Positions 46,201 through 59,467 of a DNA stretch of 64,000 nucleotides are shown here, in pieces. Origin of the DNA: Myxocyprinus asiaticus. Taxonomy: Eukaryota > Chordata > Actinopteri > Cypriniformes > Catostomidae. Position 1 is the first letter of the stretch. Each line of letters starts with the position of its first letter. The translations under genes and the position numbers were made by a program. The notes beneath the pieces are model-generated. The model saw only the letters and a list, made by a program, of their open reading frames with translations, searched no databases and was not told the origin of the DNA. Where the stretch lies: assembly GCF_019703515.2 (NCBI RefSeq), contig NC_059372.1, forward strand, positions 20,264,931-20,328,930. The letters are read 5' to 3'.

Positions 46201-49198
46201 CTGCAAGATATACCAGATAACACCTGATTATTCTCATTGCTTTGGTATACACTGCTACAAATGAGCCACTGAGCATTAAGCCAAGATTTTCAGATCTTCT
46301 CAAACAGTTGCAGGTCATAGAGGAGGACTAATACAATAAGGGCAATTTGTTATGTGAAATGAAATAATAATAGTAATAATAATCATAATCATAAAAGGCA
46401 CAAATTAAATGCATAATGGCTTACAATGGAGCTCCACATTTTTCTGGTCTTTTCATTCTGTAATTGGCTAAAGTTTGAAGGAGCACTTCTGATGGTTCCA
46501 GATCAGGATAGGGAGGAGAGCCTTTCAAAAGGAGAAAGAAGGCATGCTTCAAAATTGTCTTTGATGGAAAAAGTATTCAACATATTGTGCTTGCCAAAGT
46601 TCTACATATTATAACCCTACTATTAAAGAAAATAGGCAAGAGACTGAGGAAAAGATTGCAACAGATGTTTAAGGAATTCTTTATAAAATTACCCAGGGTT
46701 ATCATCTCATAAAGCAGGATTCCAAAGGACCATCTAAAGGAGTAAGACAGCACAACTTATAAATGGCTTGGTCAACTCACAGTGTAGTATGCCATTTTTA
46801 AAAAGTCACTAGTTTTTTTCTTCTTTCTTAAATTGTAAGAGATATAATATGGTGGTAGACTCACACATCACTCCTGTCTGTTAGGGGATGCCTCATGATC
46901 CGTTCTGGGGCTTGCCATTTTACTGGTACATTGGCTTCCATTTCCTTGTCAATGATCCTTGCTTGTCGGCTCTTAAAAGCCAAGTCCAACCCAGAGACTT
47001 TGACCAAGAACCCTGAACTAATCAACATGTTTCGGGCTGCAACATCCCCATGAACAACTCTATGGTAGGAGTGTAGGTAGTCCTAAAGAAAGGGAAAACA
47101 CTTTGATGCATGATACAATTTTAAAAAATTAAAGGGATTATTCACCCAAAAATGAACATTTCTCCCATTATTTACTCACCCTCATACCTTTCCAGATGTG
47201 TATGACTTTCTCTCTTCTGCAGCACACAAATGAAGATTTTTAGAAGAATATCTCAGCTCTGTAGGTCCTTTTAATGGAAATTGTGGCCAGATCTTTGAAG
47301 CTCCAAAAATTAAATAAAGGTAGCAAAAAAAGTAATCCATTTGATTCCAGTGGTTAAATCGATGTCTTTATAAGCAATAGTGTGAGAGAGAAACAGATCA
47401 ATATTTAAGTCCTTTTTTCCTATAAATCTCCACTTTCACATTCTGAAAGTGAAAGTGGAGATTTATAATAAAAAAAGGATTTAAAAATTGATCTGTTTCT
47501 CTCTCAAAGTGATTGCATTGCTTCAGAAGACAAATATTAATACACTGAGTTGTATGAATTACTTTTATGCTGCTTTTATGTGATTTTTGGAGCTTCAAAG
47601 TTCTGGCCACCATTTACTTCCATTAAAAGGACCTACAGAGCTGAGATATTCTTCTAAAAATCTTCATTTGTGTGCTGCAGAAGAAAGAAAGTCATACACA
47701 TCTGGGATGGCATGAGGGTGAGTAAACAATGACAGCATTTTCATTTTTGGGTGAACTATCCCTTTAATATTTGTCTTTCAGTTGCTTTATTTTCCATTAA
47801 GTTATGTACACAGAATGCATTTTCAAATGATAAAGACTCACCAGACCTGCCGCCACCTGTTTAGCTACTAGATAAACAGACCTCTCTGAAAACGCTTGCA
47901 AGTTATCACCTGTCCCAGATCTATCCTGTTTGGTAAAAGTCAAATTCAGAAGCAAAATCATTAATATGACTTACCATCTGGACTCTTTGTCAAAATGTAA
48001 GTATTTTTACCTCTCGAAGACTCCAGAGGAAATGTAAAAGGTTCCCTGGAATGCTTGCTTCCAAAACCAGGTACATGGGCGTGCAGCGTGTTTGGCAGTA
48101 TAACATTTTCACTATATTCTCATGTTTGCTTACTGCTGCATGGAAGAGGACCAAATCCACAAATTCTTTAGCCTCATGCTGATTTGACCTGTCTGAAACA
48201 TGTAGGCATGTGTAATATTCACAGTCTTTTAATATACAATAAGTACAATCACAAGATCTCAAAGTTGAAAGCCCTCTCCACCTGTCTGAAAAACATTGTC
48301 TTTTGAACATGTGGTAGTGGTGACCAAACAAAGTAGGCTATATTGGCTCATTTTACCTTTTAGAATTTTAATCACTACAGCAGTGGATATGCTGTCTTGT
48401 TTTAGCTGACCCTTGCAGATGGGTCCATAGTGTCCCATTTGAAAGAGTTCCACCCCTTCAAGGGTGCACTGAGCAGGTATCTCCCATGGACCAAGTTTAT
48501 CCTGTGCAGGCTGCAGAGTCCCAGAGACTGTGCCCACTGGTACAGGTTCTCCTTCTAAAAAAGCTGGTTGATTTAGCAGATAACATTTCTCATGATATGA
48601 ACATCAGAGGATGGCCCAAATCAAGCACATAATTTTTTATTTTTTTTTCTGCTTGAGAAGATGAGGGGGAAAGGTGACTGAGGGTTGCTGACAATACAAT
48701 TGACGATAGTCATACAGTTCAAGGAGTTCTTAAAGGTTTTTTCCCCATACCATTTACATGTGTATGTGAGCCTGTGGCCACCCGAGGAGATGATCTTTTG
48801 GTAAAGAAGCTCCATATTATTTGAGACACGACTATCAATGTGCTGAGAGCCAGCAAGCTTGGAATAATGATGACAGCAAACGGGCCTGATCCTTCCTCAT
48901 CTGTCCATTCATGAAAATACAAAACAAAATATATAATGTGACTATTATTATTTTAATATAATTTAAAGCTCTGAAAACAAAAGTACAATCATTCAATGTA
49001 AAGTACATTCCAGTAAATTTCTTCCTTGTTTAAAAAAAGGAAAGAGCTTTGTCTCAAATAGCGTGTAATCTTAGATTAGAGGTACTGTATTCTCACAACA
49101 TGGCTCAGTCTTTCAAGCTATAGCACTGAAAGAAAGGTGGACTCTTACGCACAACAGACCAGGTCAGAGGAGATGTTGCACTGCACCTGTACAGCCAT
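46029..49198 (-). CDS. styk1: Receptor-like kinase STYK1
   Basis: Nine exons give a 395-residue single-pass membrane protein with a kinase-like domain. In minus-strand order: 49,198-49,153; 48,900-48,751; 48,554-48,357; 48,192-48,011; 47,925-47,842; 47,082-46,865; 46,733-46,693; 46,521-46,425; 46,200-46,029. All phases agree except that the first donor is uncertain. Visible parts: membrane segment FAVIIIPSLLALSTLIVV, nucleotide-region lysine in VVIKILK, catalytic loop VVHGDVAARN, SGLDLAF in place of DFG, APER, and DVWSFGILLYEM. The degenerate glycine loop (MGHYGPICKG) and the altered DFG are as in mammalian STYK1/NOK, which signals in growth and autophagy control. It is tail to tail with the tmem269-like gene, about 2.8 kb away. 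A MITE lies in one intron. Confidence 0.92.
46425..46521 (-). CDS. styk1: styk1 exon 8
   Basis: Acceptor CCTTTTGAAAG, donor TT/GTAAGC. Encodes SPPYPDLEPSEVLLQTLANY and RMKRPEKCGAP, matching the PPYP and KRP positions of STYK1. Confidence 0.9.
46693..46733 (-). CDS. styk1: styk1 exon 7, 41-nt exon
   Basis: Acceptor ACTCCTTTAG, donor G/GTAATT. Encodes WSFGILLYEMITL, the DVWSFG helix region of kinases. Very short but in phase on both sides. Confidence 0.9.
46865..47082 (-). CDS. styk1: styk1 exon 6, catalytic loop
   Basis: Acceptor TTTCTTTAG, donor GT/GTGAGT. Encodes DYLHSYHRVVHGDVAARNML, then VKVSGLDLAFKSRQAR and NVPVKWQAPERIM. The catalytic-loop D and N are present; the DFG motif is SGL. Confidence 0.95.
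47133..47763. mobile_element. TTAA-flanked MITE in a styk1 intron
   Basis: TTAA at 47,129-47,132 and 47,764-47,767; ends AGGGATTATTCACCCAAAAA and the complement of GGGTGAACTATCCCT. The centre has a strong hairpin (CTCCACTTTCACATTC and its complement around 47,440). Confidence 0.9.
47842..47925 (-). CDS. styk1: styk1 exon 5
   Basis: Acceptor TACCAAACAG, donor CTG/GTGAGT. Encodes DRSGTGDNLQAFSERSVYLV and AKQVAAGL, the helix before the catalytic loop; 84 nt, phase 0 at both ends. Confidence 0.88.
48011..48192 (-). CDS. styk1: styk1 exon 4
   Basis: Acceptor CATGTTTCAG, donor GAG/GTAAAA. Encodes RSNQHEAKEFVDLVLFHAAV, then SKHENIVKMLYCQTRCTPMY and LVLEASIPGNLLHFLWSLRE, the helix C to hinge region. 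Confidence 0.93.
48357..48554 (-). CDS. styk1: styk1 exon 3
   Basis: Acceptor GCTTTTTTAG, donor G/GTAAAA. Encodes a linker, then ELFQMGHYGPICKG (degenerate glycine-loop region) and STAVVIKILK with the conserved lysine. Confidence 0.92.
48751..48900 (-). CDS. styk1: styk1 exon 2, membrane segment
   Basis: Acceptor ATGGACAG (poor pyrimidine tract), donor G/GTATGG. Encodes EEGSGPFAVIIIPSLLALS, then TLIVVSQIIWSFFTKRSS: the single membrane segment and its basic cytoplasmic edge. Confidence 0.85.
49153..49198 (-). CDS. styk1: styk1 exon 1, start (donor uncertain)
   Basis: ATG gives MAVQVQCNISSDLVC, which lines up with the N-terminus of human STYK1 (CSLSDKLC region). The in-phase donor is T/GTGCGT; a better consensus donor (GC/GTAAGA, 49,148) would put the next exon out of frame. 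An acceptor (CATGCTAG) precedes it near 49,228. Confidence 0.55.
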
Positions 49199-49433
49199 GA
49201 AGGTGTTCCTTTACCATTTCCCACACCTAGCATGAGAAAATGCAAAAACACCCTTTAAACAGAAATTACTTTGTGTTACATTGGATATTAGAGCTGAGAT
49301 GTAAGGGGCCATAATGTCAAAATCCCCCAGAAATGTGCATTTATTGGATCAACACAAAACATGTGGCTCTTATTCCAAAAACAGAAATTGTATTTACTGT
49401 GAGAAGACACCAATGAGTCCACAGCATCCTTAC

Positions 49434-49600
49434 CTTGCTAGATCGGAGATGGCAAGAAGCCTTCAAAGATCTCTCTGGCTGATTTAGTAGACACGACAAG
49501 CAAGTCGTATATCTTGTTCCACCTCAATTTTTAAGCATATGGTTTGATTTTGACTTCCAGAGCAATGACCGTGAGGGTGACTGCGCACTCCAGTTAATGA
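49434..49600 (-). other. Candidate untranslated first exon of styk1
   Basis: A consensus donor (AGCAAG/GTAAGG) at 49,434-49,429 on the minus strand lies upstream of the coding start. The exon's far end and promoter are not visible. Confidence 0.35.
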
Positions 49601-50184
49601 TTCACTGAACTCTTTTAACTTTTGCCATGAATGTTTTAAGTTTTGGTGGTGTTTTTCTTTTCTATTTGTTTAATTATGAATTTCTGGTACAGAATAAGCA
49701 TAAATTGTAAGAAAGAAGATTTCCTCGAATTTCTGCAAATAACACAATCTCTGGGACAGATTACATTCACACATTCTTGAATTATTCTTTGCAGAAATTA
49801 ACTAGACTACAACAGCAGATGGCACTATAATACAACACCAAGCCTAGCAGCTTGGCCTAACTCCTGAAATAGATTTCACAATTTTGTTGTATTTTATCAT
49901 CTGTTATACTACTGCCCATGCATAAAAGAGATGACATGTTTCAAATGTGAAGTCTTACAAGCGTGGTTGTTATATGAGTTGATGTTGTTGAAACAGTACA
50001 AAATTATACATACAAAATACGCCCATGTGCAAAAAGATGTGTAACAGGTGATCTGAAATGAGAAGGTACAAGACACAGCTGTTCGACATATGGATTCATA
50101 ATAGCAGACCTATGTTTCTGACATTACGTTTGTATTACGTTTTCGTTGTCATTGTCAAGGCCACTTACTTGTGAGTCGTGTTAA

Positions 50185-50805
50185 AGAGATGAAAATTCTC
50201 TCATTTACTCACCCTCATATCCTTCCAGATGTGTGTGTTTCTTTCTTTTGATGAACACAAATGAAGATTTTTAGAAGAATATCTCAGTTCTGTAGGTCCA
50301 TACAATGCAAGTGAATGGTGGCCAAAACTTTGAAGGTCCAAAAAGCAAATAAAGGCGGCATAAAAGTAATCAATATGAATCCAGTGGTTAAATCCATATC
50401 ATCAGAAGCAATATGATAGGTGTGGGTGAGAAACAATCAATATTTAAGTCTTTTATACAGTATTATAAATCCTCCTTCATGCCCAGTAGGTAGCAATATG
50501 CACAAAAAATGTGAATTGGCAAAAACAAAAGAAGAATGTGAAAGTGAAAGTGGAGATTTACTGTAAAAAAGGATTTAAATAGTTGTATGGATTACTTTTA
50601 TGCTGCCTTTATATGCTTTTTAGACTTCAAAATTCTGGCCACCACTCACTTGCATTTTATGAACCTACAGAGTAGAGATATTTTTTTTTTTTTTTTTTTT
50701 TAAATCTTCATTTGTGCTCAGCAGAAGAAAGTCATACACACCTGGAATGTCATTAGGGTGAGTAAATGCTGAGAGAATTCTCATTTTTTGGGTGAACTAC
50801 TACTT
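50185..50805. mobile_element. TTAA-flanked MITE, long copy
   Basis: TTAA at 50,181-50,184 and 50,806-50,809. The left end has lost part of the terminus (AGAGATGAAAATTCTC); the right end reads GGGTGAACTACTACT. Internal blocks match the copies at 9426 and 47,133. Confidence 0.82.
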
Positions 50806-50809
50806 TTAA

Positions 50810-51560
50810 TAATGTTACATAAAATTATATAATTTTGCAAACTAAAACCTAAAAGTAAAAACAGTTATTTTTAGGTTTTTATACAAAAAACTTCCCTGCA
50901 ACATTTTGTGATGGTAAGTTTACAGTTATTCAAATTTAAACCAATAAAGAACATTCCTAGAACATTAAACGTCCCCCCCAAAATAATAAAAGTTAAAAAA
51001 AAAATAATAATAAAAAAAGAAATGATAACAAATAATTAAATTATATAATTCTGCAAACAAAATCTAAATACAATTATTTTTTAGGTTTTAAAATTATTTT
51101 TTATTTAATTATTTTTTTAATTTTTTAAAGATAAACGTTCCTGGACCGTTAGGTGTTGGTACCCCTCCACCTAACAGAAAATGAAGCTGTGATATCTGTA
51201 ATGTTTTAATTAGAGTCATCATTGTGCGGTTGAAAAAATCGTGATTGTAAATTTTATTGTAAGATTGTAAATCATGGTCTATGTAAGGGCATAAGTGTAT
51301 TACTTACATTAAAAGTTCTTATGGCTGCAAGGAAGAATGTTGCCATTATTCCTTCCAGCCCTAAATATCCTATTTGAATGGACGGTGGGGTGGTTTTATG
51401 ATTGGTATTGTGAAATAGTATGGGAAAGGCCGCCCTATCGCTCTCATTGGCTGTCTTTCGCTCGTTCTCTCCGTCTGCATTGGTGTCAGTGTGCGCCAGT
51501 GATATTCACTGCTCTCATTTGGTGCAAGTAACAAGGTGAAAATGACTACAAAGTTGCAAA
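50810..51560. other. No gene recognised
   Basis: Very AT-rich to about 51,130, then mixed sequence leading to the likely magi3 promoter. Confidence 0.35.
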
Positions 51561-52342
51561 GCTGTGTTTACAATTAATCACCGACGGGACATCGGCCACT
51601 GACAGATCTACGTAGACAACAAAAACCCGCATAAGAGGGCGTTTCGCACAGGAACCAAAGGTCGTTGGATAGTTGACCATAACCTAGTTTAAGCGGGTAT
51701 TCCTGATCCAGGTGTATTGTTGTTCCTCGTTTCCCGTGCACGCGCTGGTAGCTGATGTCATTTAACAGGTGCGCGAGACCCAATTTAACAACAGAGTCGC
51801 TCCAGATAACAAGGGATTACAAACGGATGTGAGTGTTTTTTTTTTTACTTTTTCCAACGGTGTTTCATTCATCAACCGGTACTACGCAGAGATTTAAGGC
51901 TATTATTATTTGAGGTTCCTGGATAAAGTAGGTTATCCGGTCTTGGATGATATAGCTTCTTATTTCCAGAGTTTGTTGGGATCATTTAAAGCTCTAGTCT
52001 GAAGAAAAAAATTGGGCGACACTCTGTATAGTATTTGGCGAAGAGCCCTTTTCTACCTTCAGTATCGTGAAGCTGCGGTAAAATCTGCCTTCGCTTGAGC
52101 TGTTGTTGCCTTACACGGACTACCTGAATTTAAATGAATTTACATGAATTTAGACTCAAAACAGGAGTAATTGTGAACCGAGTGATGCAGCCTATGACAT
52201 TTTGAATCCCTTAAACCTTTTCGAGCAAGAAATGGGAATCAAACCGCTGTGCGTTACTACGGACTAAACGCGTGCCACACAAGGAAATACAAGGAAATAA
52301 CCTTCTTTCTCGAAAAAGACTCATTCACGTGAAGGATTAACC
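51560..52342 (+). promoter_or_regulatory. Likely magi3 promoter and 5' untranslated region
   Basis: Base composition becomes more GC-rich with several CpG words (for example CCGACGGGACATCGGCC near 51,582) ahead of the start codon. The start site and core promoter cannot be placed; the call rests on position and composition. Confidence 0.45.
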
Positions 52343-52649
52343 ATGTCCAAGACCTTGAAAAAGAAGAAACATTGGTCAGGTAAAGTGCAGGAATGCGCCG
52401 TTTCGTGGGGTAACGCAGGGGAGTTCAGCTCCGTGCTGGAGATACGCGGGGGAGCCGAGCACGGAGAGTTCCCGCACCTGGGACAGGTGTCGTCGGACGC
52501 GTTAGTGTGCCATGTCGGCAGACTGCCCGGTCCCGGAGATGTGCTACTGGAGGTAAACGGCACGCCTGTGAGCGGACTGACAAACCGAGACACCCTCGCC
52601 GTCATCCGCCACTTTCGTGAGCCCATCCGTCTGAAGACTGTGAAACCAG
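52343..52649 (+). CDS. magi3: MAGI3 first coding exon, N-terminal PDZ domain
   Basis: The first exon of a membrane-associated guanylate kinase with inverted domain order, a scaffold at cell junctions that binds PTEN and receptor tails. It encodes 102 codons plus one base. The start [11 protein letters not shown] is typical of MAGI3, and the end has [20 protein letters not shown], then [16 protein letters not shown], which I recognise as the MAGI3 version rather than MAGI1 or MAGI2. Residues about 15-100 form the first PDZ domain; between [14 protein letters not shown] and the LLEVNG segment the fish sequence is shorter than I recall for mammals. ATG context ACCATGT. Donor CCAG/GTTAGT. Guanylate kinase-like, WW and other PDZ exons lie beyond the window. 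Confidence 0.96.
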
Positions 52650-52756
52650 GTTAGTTTATTAACCCAATGGTTGCGTTTCAAAACCTAGTGAGCTGCCTAT
52701 CAAGACAGAATTTTAGGGCATTACTGTCGAACGGTCGAATGTTGGAACGCGCCTAA

Positions 52757-52975
52757 TGGGCCGTTCAGACCGAGAGCGTTCTTTGGCTAAAATACCAGAG
52801 AACAGAACGCAAGTATCTCTAGACTCTCTTAAAAGTTCTAAAAGTGACGTTCTTTTTAACTTGACACGGCGTCAAAAAAAAAAAAAACCTCGCAGCGCAT
52901 CAGTCAAGGACGTCCGTTTAGCACGTTCGAACAATTGAAACAGTACAAAGGGATGCAAAAACTCGTTGGTGTGCC
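52757..52975. repeat. Repeat related to the 17.7-kb palindrome
   Basis: Starts GGGCCGTTCAGACCGAGAGC. Shares GTTCTTTTTAACTTGACACG and GTCAAGGACGTC-type blocks with 17,905-18,010. It is not folded back here. Confidence 0.75.
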
Positions 52976-53792
52976 CAAAATGCTGTCTAGGTAGGTAGGC
53001 TGTCTAGTATTTGAGACCCAGCTAATTTCAACCTTAGTTGCTTAAAATTACGTAGTTGGCATTTTATATTTTGTCTTTGATTAAATGAGACTCTTAAGGA
53101 AAAAGTGGGTTTTAACTGAAGCTATTTATCACCGTTACCACTCTTGGAGGAAATTGAGACTTTCCATCGATGTTTTGGTACCACTCGTAATCACAGAAAA
53201 TACTTTGTTTGTGGTTATCCACAATGATTGCATTTATCCTGCTGCTAGATACTTTTTTATCTGGGGTCCCACTGTTTATTTAAGCTGCTAAAGCTGAGTT
53301 ACAAGTGCTTGCAGGTGTGTAACTGTTAATCTTGTGTTGTTGGTGCGAAATAATGAGGCTTTTCAACAGGCAGCTGAGACCTGAGCTTTCAGGGCATGGT
53401 AAGCATCAGGTGTCCGTGGAGGTTTTTCCATGCATGTGAGGGTCACGTTTGTGAAAATGTCCTCATAAATGACGAAACAAGCCAAAAATGTACTTGTGAG
53501 AACATTTAAAGTGGTCCATACTATTTAAAATGCCAACAAATAGGCCAAATCTTTTTGTTTAAATTCTAATAATGTCAATAGATTTCTGTAAGTGTTATAT
53601 AACATGTTTAAGGGTACGGTAGTAATATATCTTAGAATTAAAACCATTGCATCTTTTTGGCCCCTTAGTAAAAGAGAGAATGTTGTTTGTGTGTGTTGGC
53701 TTGTTTTGTGACTTCACAACATCTTAGCGTCATTGAACGCCACCAAACACCGAACCTAGAGAAGAGCAGGTTACACGATCATGTTATAGGTA

Positions 53793-55331
<1,539 letters not shown>

Positions 55332-55786
55332 TACCTTAGGTATTCAGGTGGGAATTCAGTAAAAAAAAAAAAAATTCTCCCCAGTTTGAAATGCCCAATT
55401 CCCAATGTGCTCTAAATCATCGTGGTGGAGTAGTGACTCACCTCAATCTGGGTGGCGGAGGACGAATCTCAGTTGCCTCCGCATCTGAGACGTCAGTCTG
55501 CACATCTTATCACGTGGCTTTTTGAGCACGCTACCGCTGAGACATAGTGCGTGTGGAGGCTTCACGCTATTCTCCGCGGCATCCACACACATCTCACCAC
55601 GCGCCTCACCGACAGCGCAAACCACACTATGGCGACCACGAGGAGGTTACCCCATGTGACTCTACCCTCCTTAGCAACCAGGACAATTTGATTGCTTAGG
55701 ATACCTGGCTGGAGTCACTCAGCATGCCCTGGATTCGAACTCATGACTCCAGGGGTGGTAGTCAGCATCTTTACTCGCTGAGCTAA

Positions 55787-56650
55787 TAGAGGTGGGGGAA
55801 AAAATCTTTTAAGTGATGCATCGCGATTCATACTCCATCGATTCTGAATCGATTCTCAAAAGAATCAGAATCGATTCTGAGTTCAGTTTAAATCATGGCA
55901 GAGCAGTAGCGTGCCAAAGACAGATTTAAGTGCATACACTAAAGTCAAGTGCACAGACACGACTGTTTGCAGACCAGCTGTATCAAACACATGACCATTT
56001 GTGCCCGAATGAAACTACGATCCCGAAATTCTTTCACAAACAAACGCACATGGCAACGGGAGAGTTTATTTGTGATAACAAGCCAACAGACAACATGAAA
56101 GAAGAGCTGGAACCCATTATTGCACTGATTTGCACACAACGGGGGAAAACACAGAAGAAAGTAATGACGAGGCAGCGGTTCGGGAGATGTTAGTTATGTT
56201 TTCATTTAATTATTTGTTTTCAATGCCTTTCTCTACTCTTGCGCGCTCTCCATTTCATTGGCTTTTGCTTTATTGGCGGTCACTCGCTTGTCAGGACAGT
56301 GCGCACACCTGATGATAAAGGTTTGAAATCCATCGTAGCTTTTGCGACAGGGTCGTGTGATCTTCTGCTCGCGGAGCAAACAGATGGAACAGTGCATATG
56401 AGACGCTTGATACATTTCTGAAGCAACAACTGCGCTATTTAAACCGCTTTACTATCACCTGTGCAGGTGAGGAGAGAAGCTGACAGCTGTGCTCTCATAG
56501 AAGCAGATATATCTCTCATCCTGGACCAGCAACTTCCAGTTGTGGTTAAAAATTAAAATGAATAGCATGGCATAATTAATTTTAAATAATAATTAAATAC
56601 TATTAAATGATTTACAATGCTTAAACCAAAAAATAAATAAAAAAATAATA

Positions 56651-56728
<78 letters not shown>

Positions 56729-57131
56729 TTGAAGTAATAGTATTCAGTGTGTTTTGATGGAAAACCAATATTTTTTTCTTGTGCTTTTTAAGAGATTTTT
56801 AAAGAAAGAAACTGAAAAACTGAGATACTCTTTTAAAATATAGAACCATTTATTTAATCTTGTGGATGTTCCATGTTTTGTTCACAGCTCATACTGAATG
56901 TAAAAGGCCAGTTTATGTAATGTGACTCATTCTGATTTTTTAAAACAGCTGTTAAATAAAAAGTTGGAAGAAAAAAAAAAAGAGTACAAAATAAATTTTG
57001 AAGAAACTGAAAAAAAAGAAAGAAATTGAAGGACAAGATGCATCGTGATGCATCGGGAATCGTTTTATAATCGAATCGTTACCCTTTGAATTATAATCTA
57101 ATCGTGAGGCCAGTGAAGATTCACACCTCTA
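55787..57131. mobile_element. hAT-type element inside the SINE head
   Basis: 1345 bp with ends TAGAGGTG and CACCTCTA, flanked by TGAGCTAA and TGAGCTAC (7 of 8 bases equal). Sub-terminal words GAATCGATTCTCAAAAG and ATCGAATCGTTACCC face each other. It contains a TG/TA microsatellite; no clear transposase frame. Confidence 0.82.
56650..56727. repeat. (TG)n(TA)n microsatellite
   Basis: TG units then about 28 TA units, inside the hAT-type element. Confidence 0.97.
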
Positions 57132-57152
57132 TGAGCTACCCAGGCCCCCAAT

Positions 57153-59467
57153 TCAGTAAACTCTTTAAATATTTATTGTCATGAACGGGTTGTCTGTGAT
57201 CCTCTTTGCCTGCAGCACAGATGTCATCTGACTTCTCAGCCTCCTCCTTCCACTGTCCACCTCATTTACTGTGTTAGCCTGCCTGAAGCACACCAGTTGG
57301 CTCCTTTATGCCATTACACTGCTATTTTGAAGATGTTTTTAATCAAGGGAATTATGTTACTATGACACTCTGTATATCTGTTTATTCTGTAGTTGTAAAT
57401 TAAGTAGAGCATGGATTACCTTGTATGAAAATTTAGTTCCCATTGCACTTCCTAATCACTGTAAATTGGCATTAGTAAAGAGGGCTAGTATCAGATGTCT
57501 TCCGCTGATTATTTTAAGGTAGTCTGAGTTTGTTAATGCTGCCAAAGCCTTCAGCTTTGAACTGAATCCAAGTCTAATTGATTCAATTAATCTCTTATAT
57601 CTGAGTTGTGCTGTCTGGCTCATGACTCAGCAGGAGAGAAGTGGACACCAGAAAGCTGGTGTACCTTAATGACTTTTTTCAAAATAATTTCAATTGAAAG
57701 ACTTTGTCAACTAAGACTCAAATATGCTATTTTTTTTTATTTATATATATATATATAATATACACACACACAATACTAAAGAAAGTGAAACTAAGTTTCT
57801 TGTAAGTCTCTGCCTCTGAGGCCATGGGATTTCTGTGTGTATGTGTACAGTTTGTGTGTGGTTGTGTTCTCCCCTTTGTCCCTCAGTTTATGTTTAATTC
57901 ATACCATCTCAATCAATGATGAGTCTTCACTGTGCTTCATAGAAGAGGCCAGCTCAAAGGGATCAGATGTTACCAGGAGACCATTTAGCCTTCAAGTCGA
58001 GCCACTTGTAATACTGGCTGAGTGCTTCGAACCAATGATATGAAGCTCAAGTGCCTTCATCCTGAGACTCGGTCCAAAGCTCCCAGTCCACTCTAGTGGT
58101 CAGACACCAAGCACAGCTCAACAGAGATGTTGATGGCATAAATACCATCTCCTGTGTGTGAAATTAGTTGCAAAAAGGCTTGAAATTATTGGAATGGTGG
58201 CACAGTTTTAAGTTACACTCAAGTAGTGCTTAAGACTGTAAGGAAACAGAGGAAGTAAACAAAGGGCATTACCAGGTGATGGATGACTTAATGGATGGAC
58301 CACAGTAACGTGCCCCTTTATCTCATTTTTATTTTGGCATTGGATGGCCCTGTAGGGTACATTGCTGCTCTTTGGTCATCTTAGCAGCTCCACAAGAGAA
58401 TGGATGAAATGGAGGTAGACTGATATATCAGTTTACCGATTAATCCATGCCAATAGTTGCTTTTTTAAGCTATTGGTTATCATCAAAAATCTGTGCCAAT
58501 AGTTCCCAACTAGTTAAAAAAAATATTTTTTAATCCTCCTGTGTTCCTCTGAAGGATTATACTATTAGAACGGCTTAGTTCTACAGTATAACAGCAGCCA
58601 CTAGAGGTGAAATAAAAACAGTCACTGACACCTCATGGGGATTTACTGAATTTGAATCTAAACGCATTTTCATCATTGCTTCAATGCATATTTTGTTATT
58701 TTGATTAGATAAATCAAGTGTTCTAAATTGAATGGAAAAATGTTCTCTGACTAGTATGAAACATTTTCCAGTTATAACCTACTCTCTAGACTCAGACATG
58801 GCTAGTAAGAAATACGCTAAGGCTTAGTAAACTAGATAAAAACAGCACCTATATTACAAATTTCATTATTACGGTAATACAGCCTGTCGGGAAAAGACAA
58901 TGTCATTAAAGCAAAAAAAATAATTAGATTGACAAACTTTTATTCAAAGGTTATGCAAAACATTGCTTTTTGACATCAACTTGTATTCATCATTCACTCC
59001 ATAAAGAACAGTTCTTAATTTGCAAGCCATGGAATTAAACTAAAGTTTTCTTTTGAAATAACATTTTGGTGTGTGTAGGCCCATTAACAAACAAACTTAC
59101 TATTTGCTTAGGAAAAGCACAGTTTAAGAAACAAAGATGAAAGTGATTAAATCATAAAATAATACAAAAACATGTTCACCTTGAACATAAAGTTTGATAT
59201 ATTTTTCTTTAGGCAGCTTTAACTGCATTAACGAAATGCAATACAAACACCAATTTGATAAGAACACAGTGGAAATTCTTAGGCAGCATTAATTGGGGAA
59301 CACAAGGGAATTTATTAGGCATACACATAATAGGAAAACCGGTGTTTTCTATTCGTTTACGCACCGACTAAGTAAACCATCTATTGTAGCTGTTTTATGA
59401 AAGTAGAAATTATTTGGGTTGTGTTGAACTTTCAAGAGGTAATGGTTTATTTATATTTTAATTAATA
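57153..59467. other. magi3 intron sequence, no exon seen
   Basis: Includes a short TA/CA microsatellite at 57,743-57,771. Open frames are short and unsupported. Confidence 0.4.

Larger units (their letters stand above)
55364..57152 (-). mobile_element. SINE split by a hAT-type insertion
   Basis: Minus-strand SINE from its tail side (55,364) to the middle of its tRNA-like head (55,786). The last head bases (GAGCTACCCAGGCCCCC) reappear at 57,133-57,152 after the insertion. Confidence 0.9.

Noticed and set aside
46029..46223. A separate small gene at the end of styk1
   Set aside because: The frame continues the kinase C-lobe in phase across a clear acceptor, so it is the last styk1 exon.
55930..56193. 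87-codon frame as a hAT transposase
   Set aside because: No recognisable zinc finger or catalytic pattern; too short. Kept only as part of the hAT-type element.
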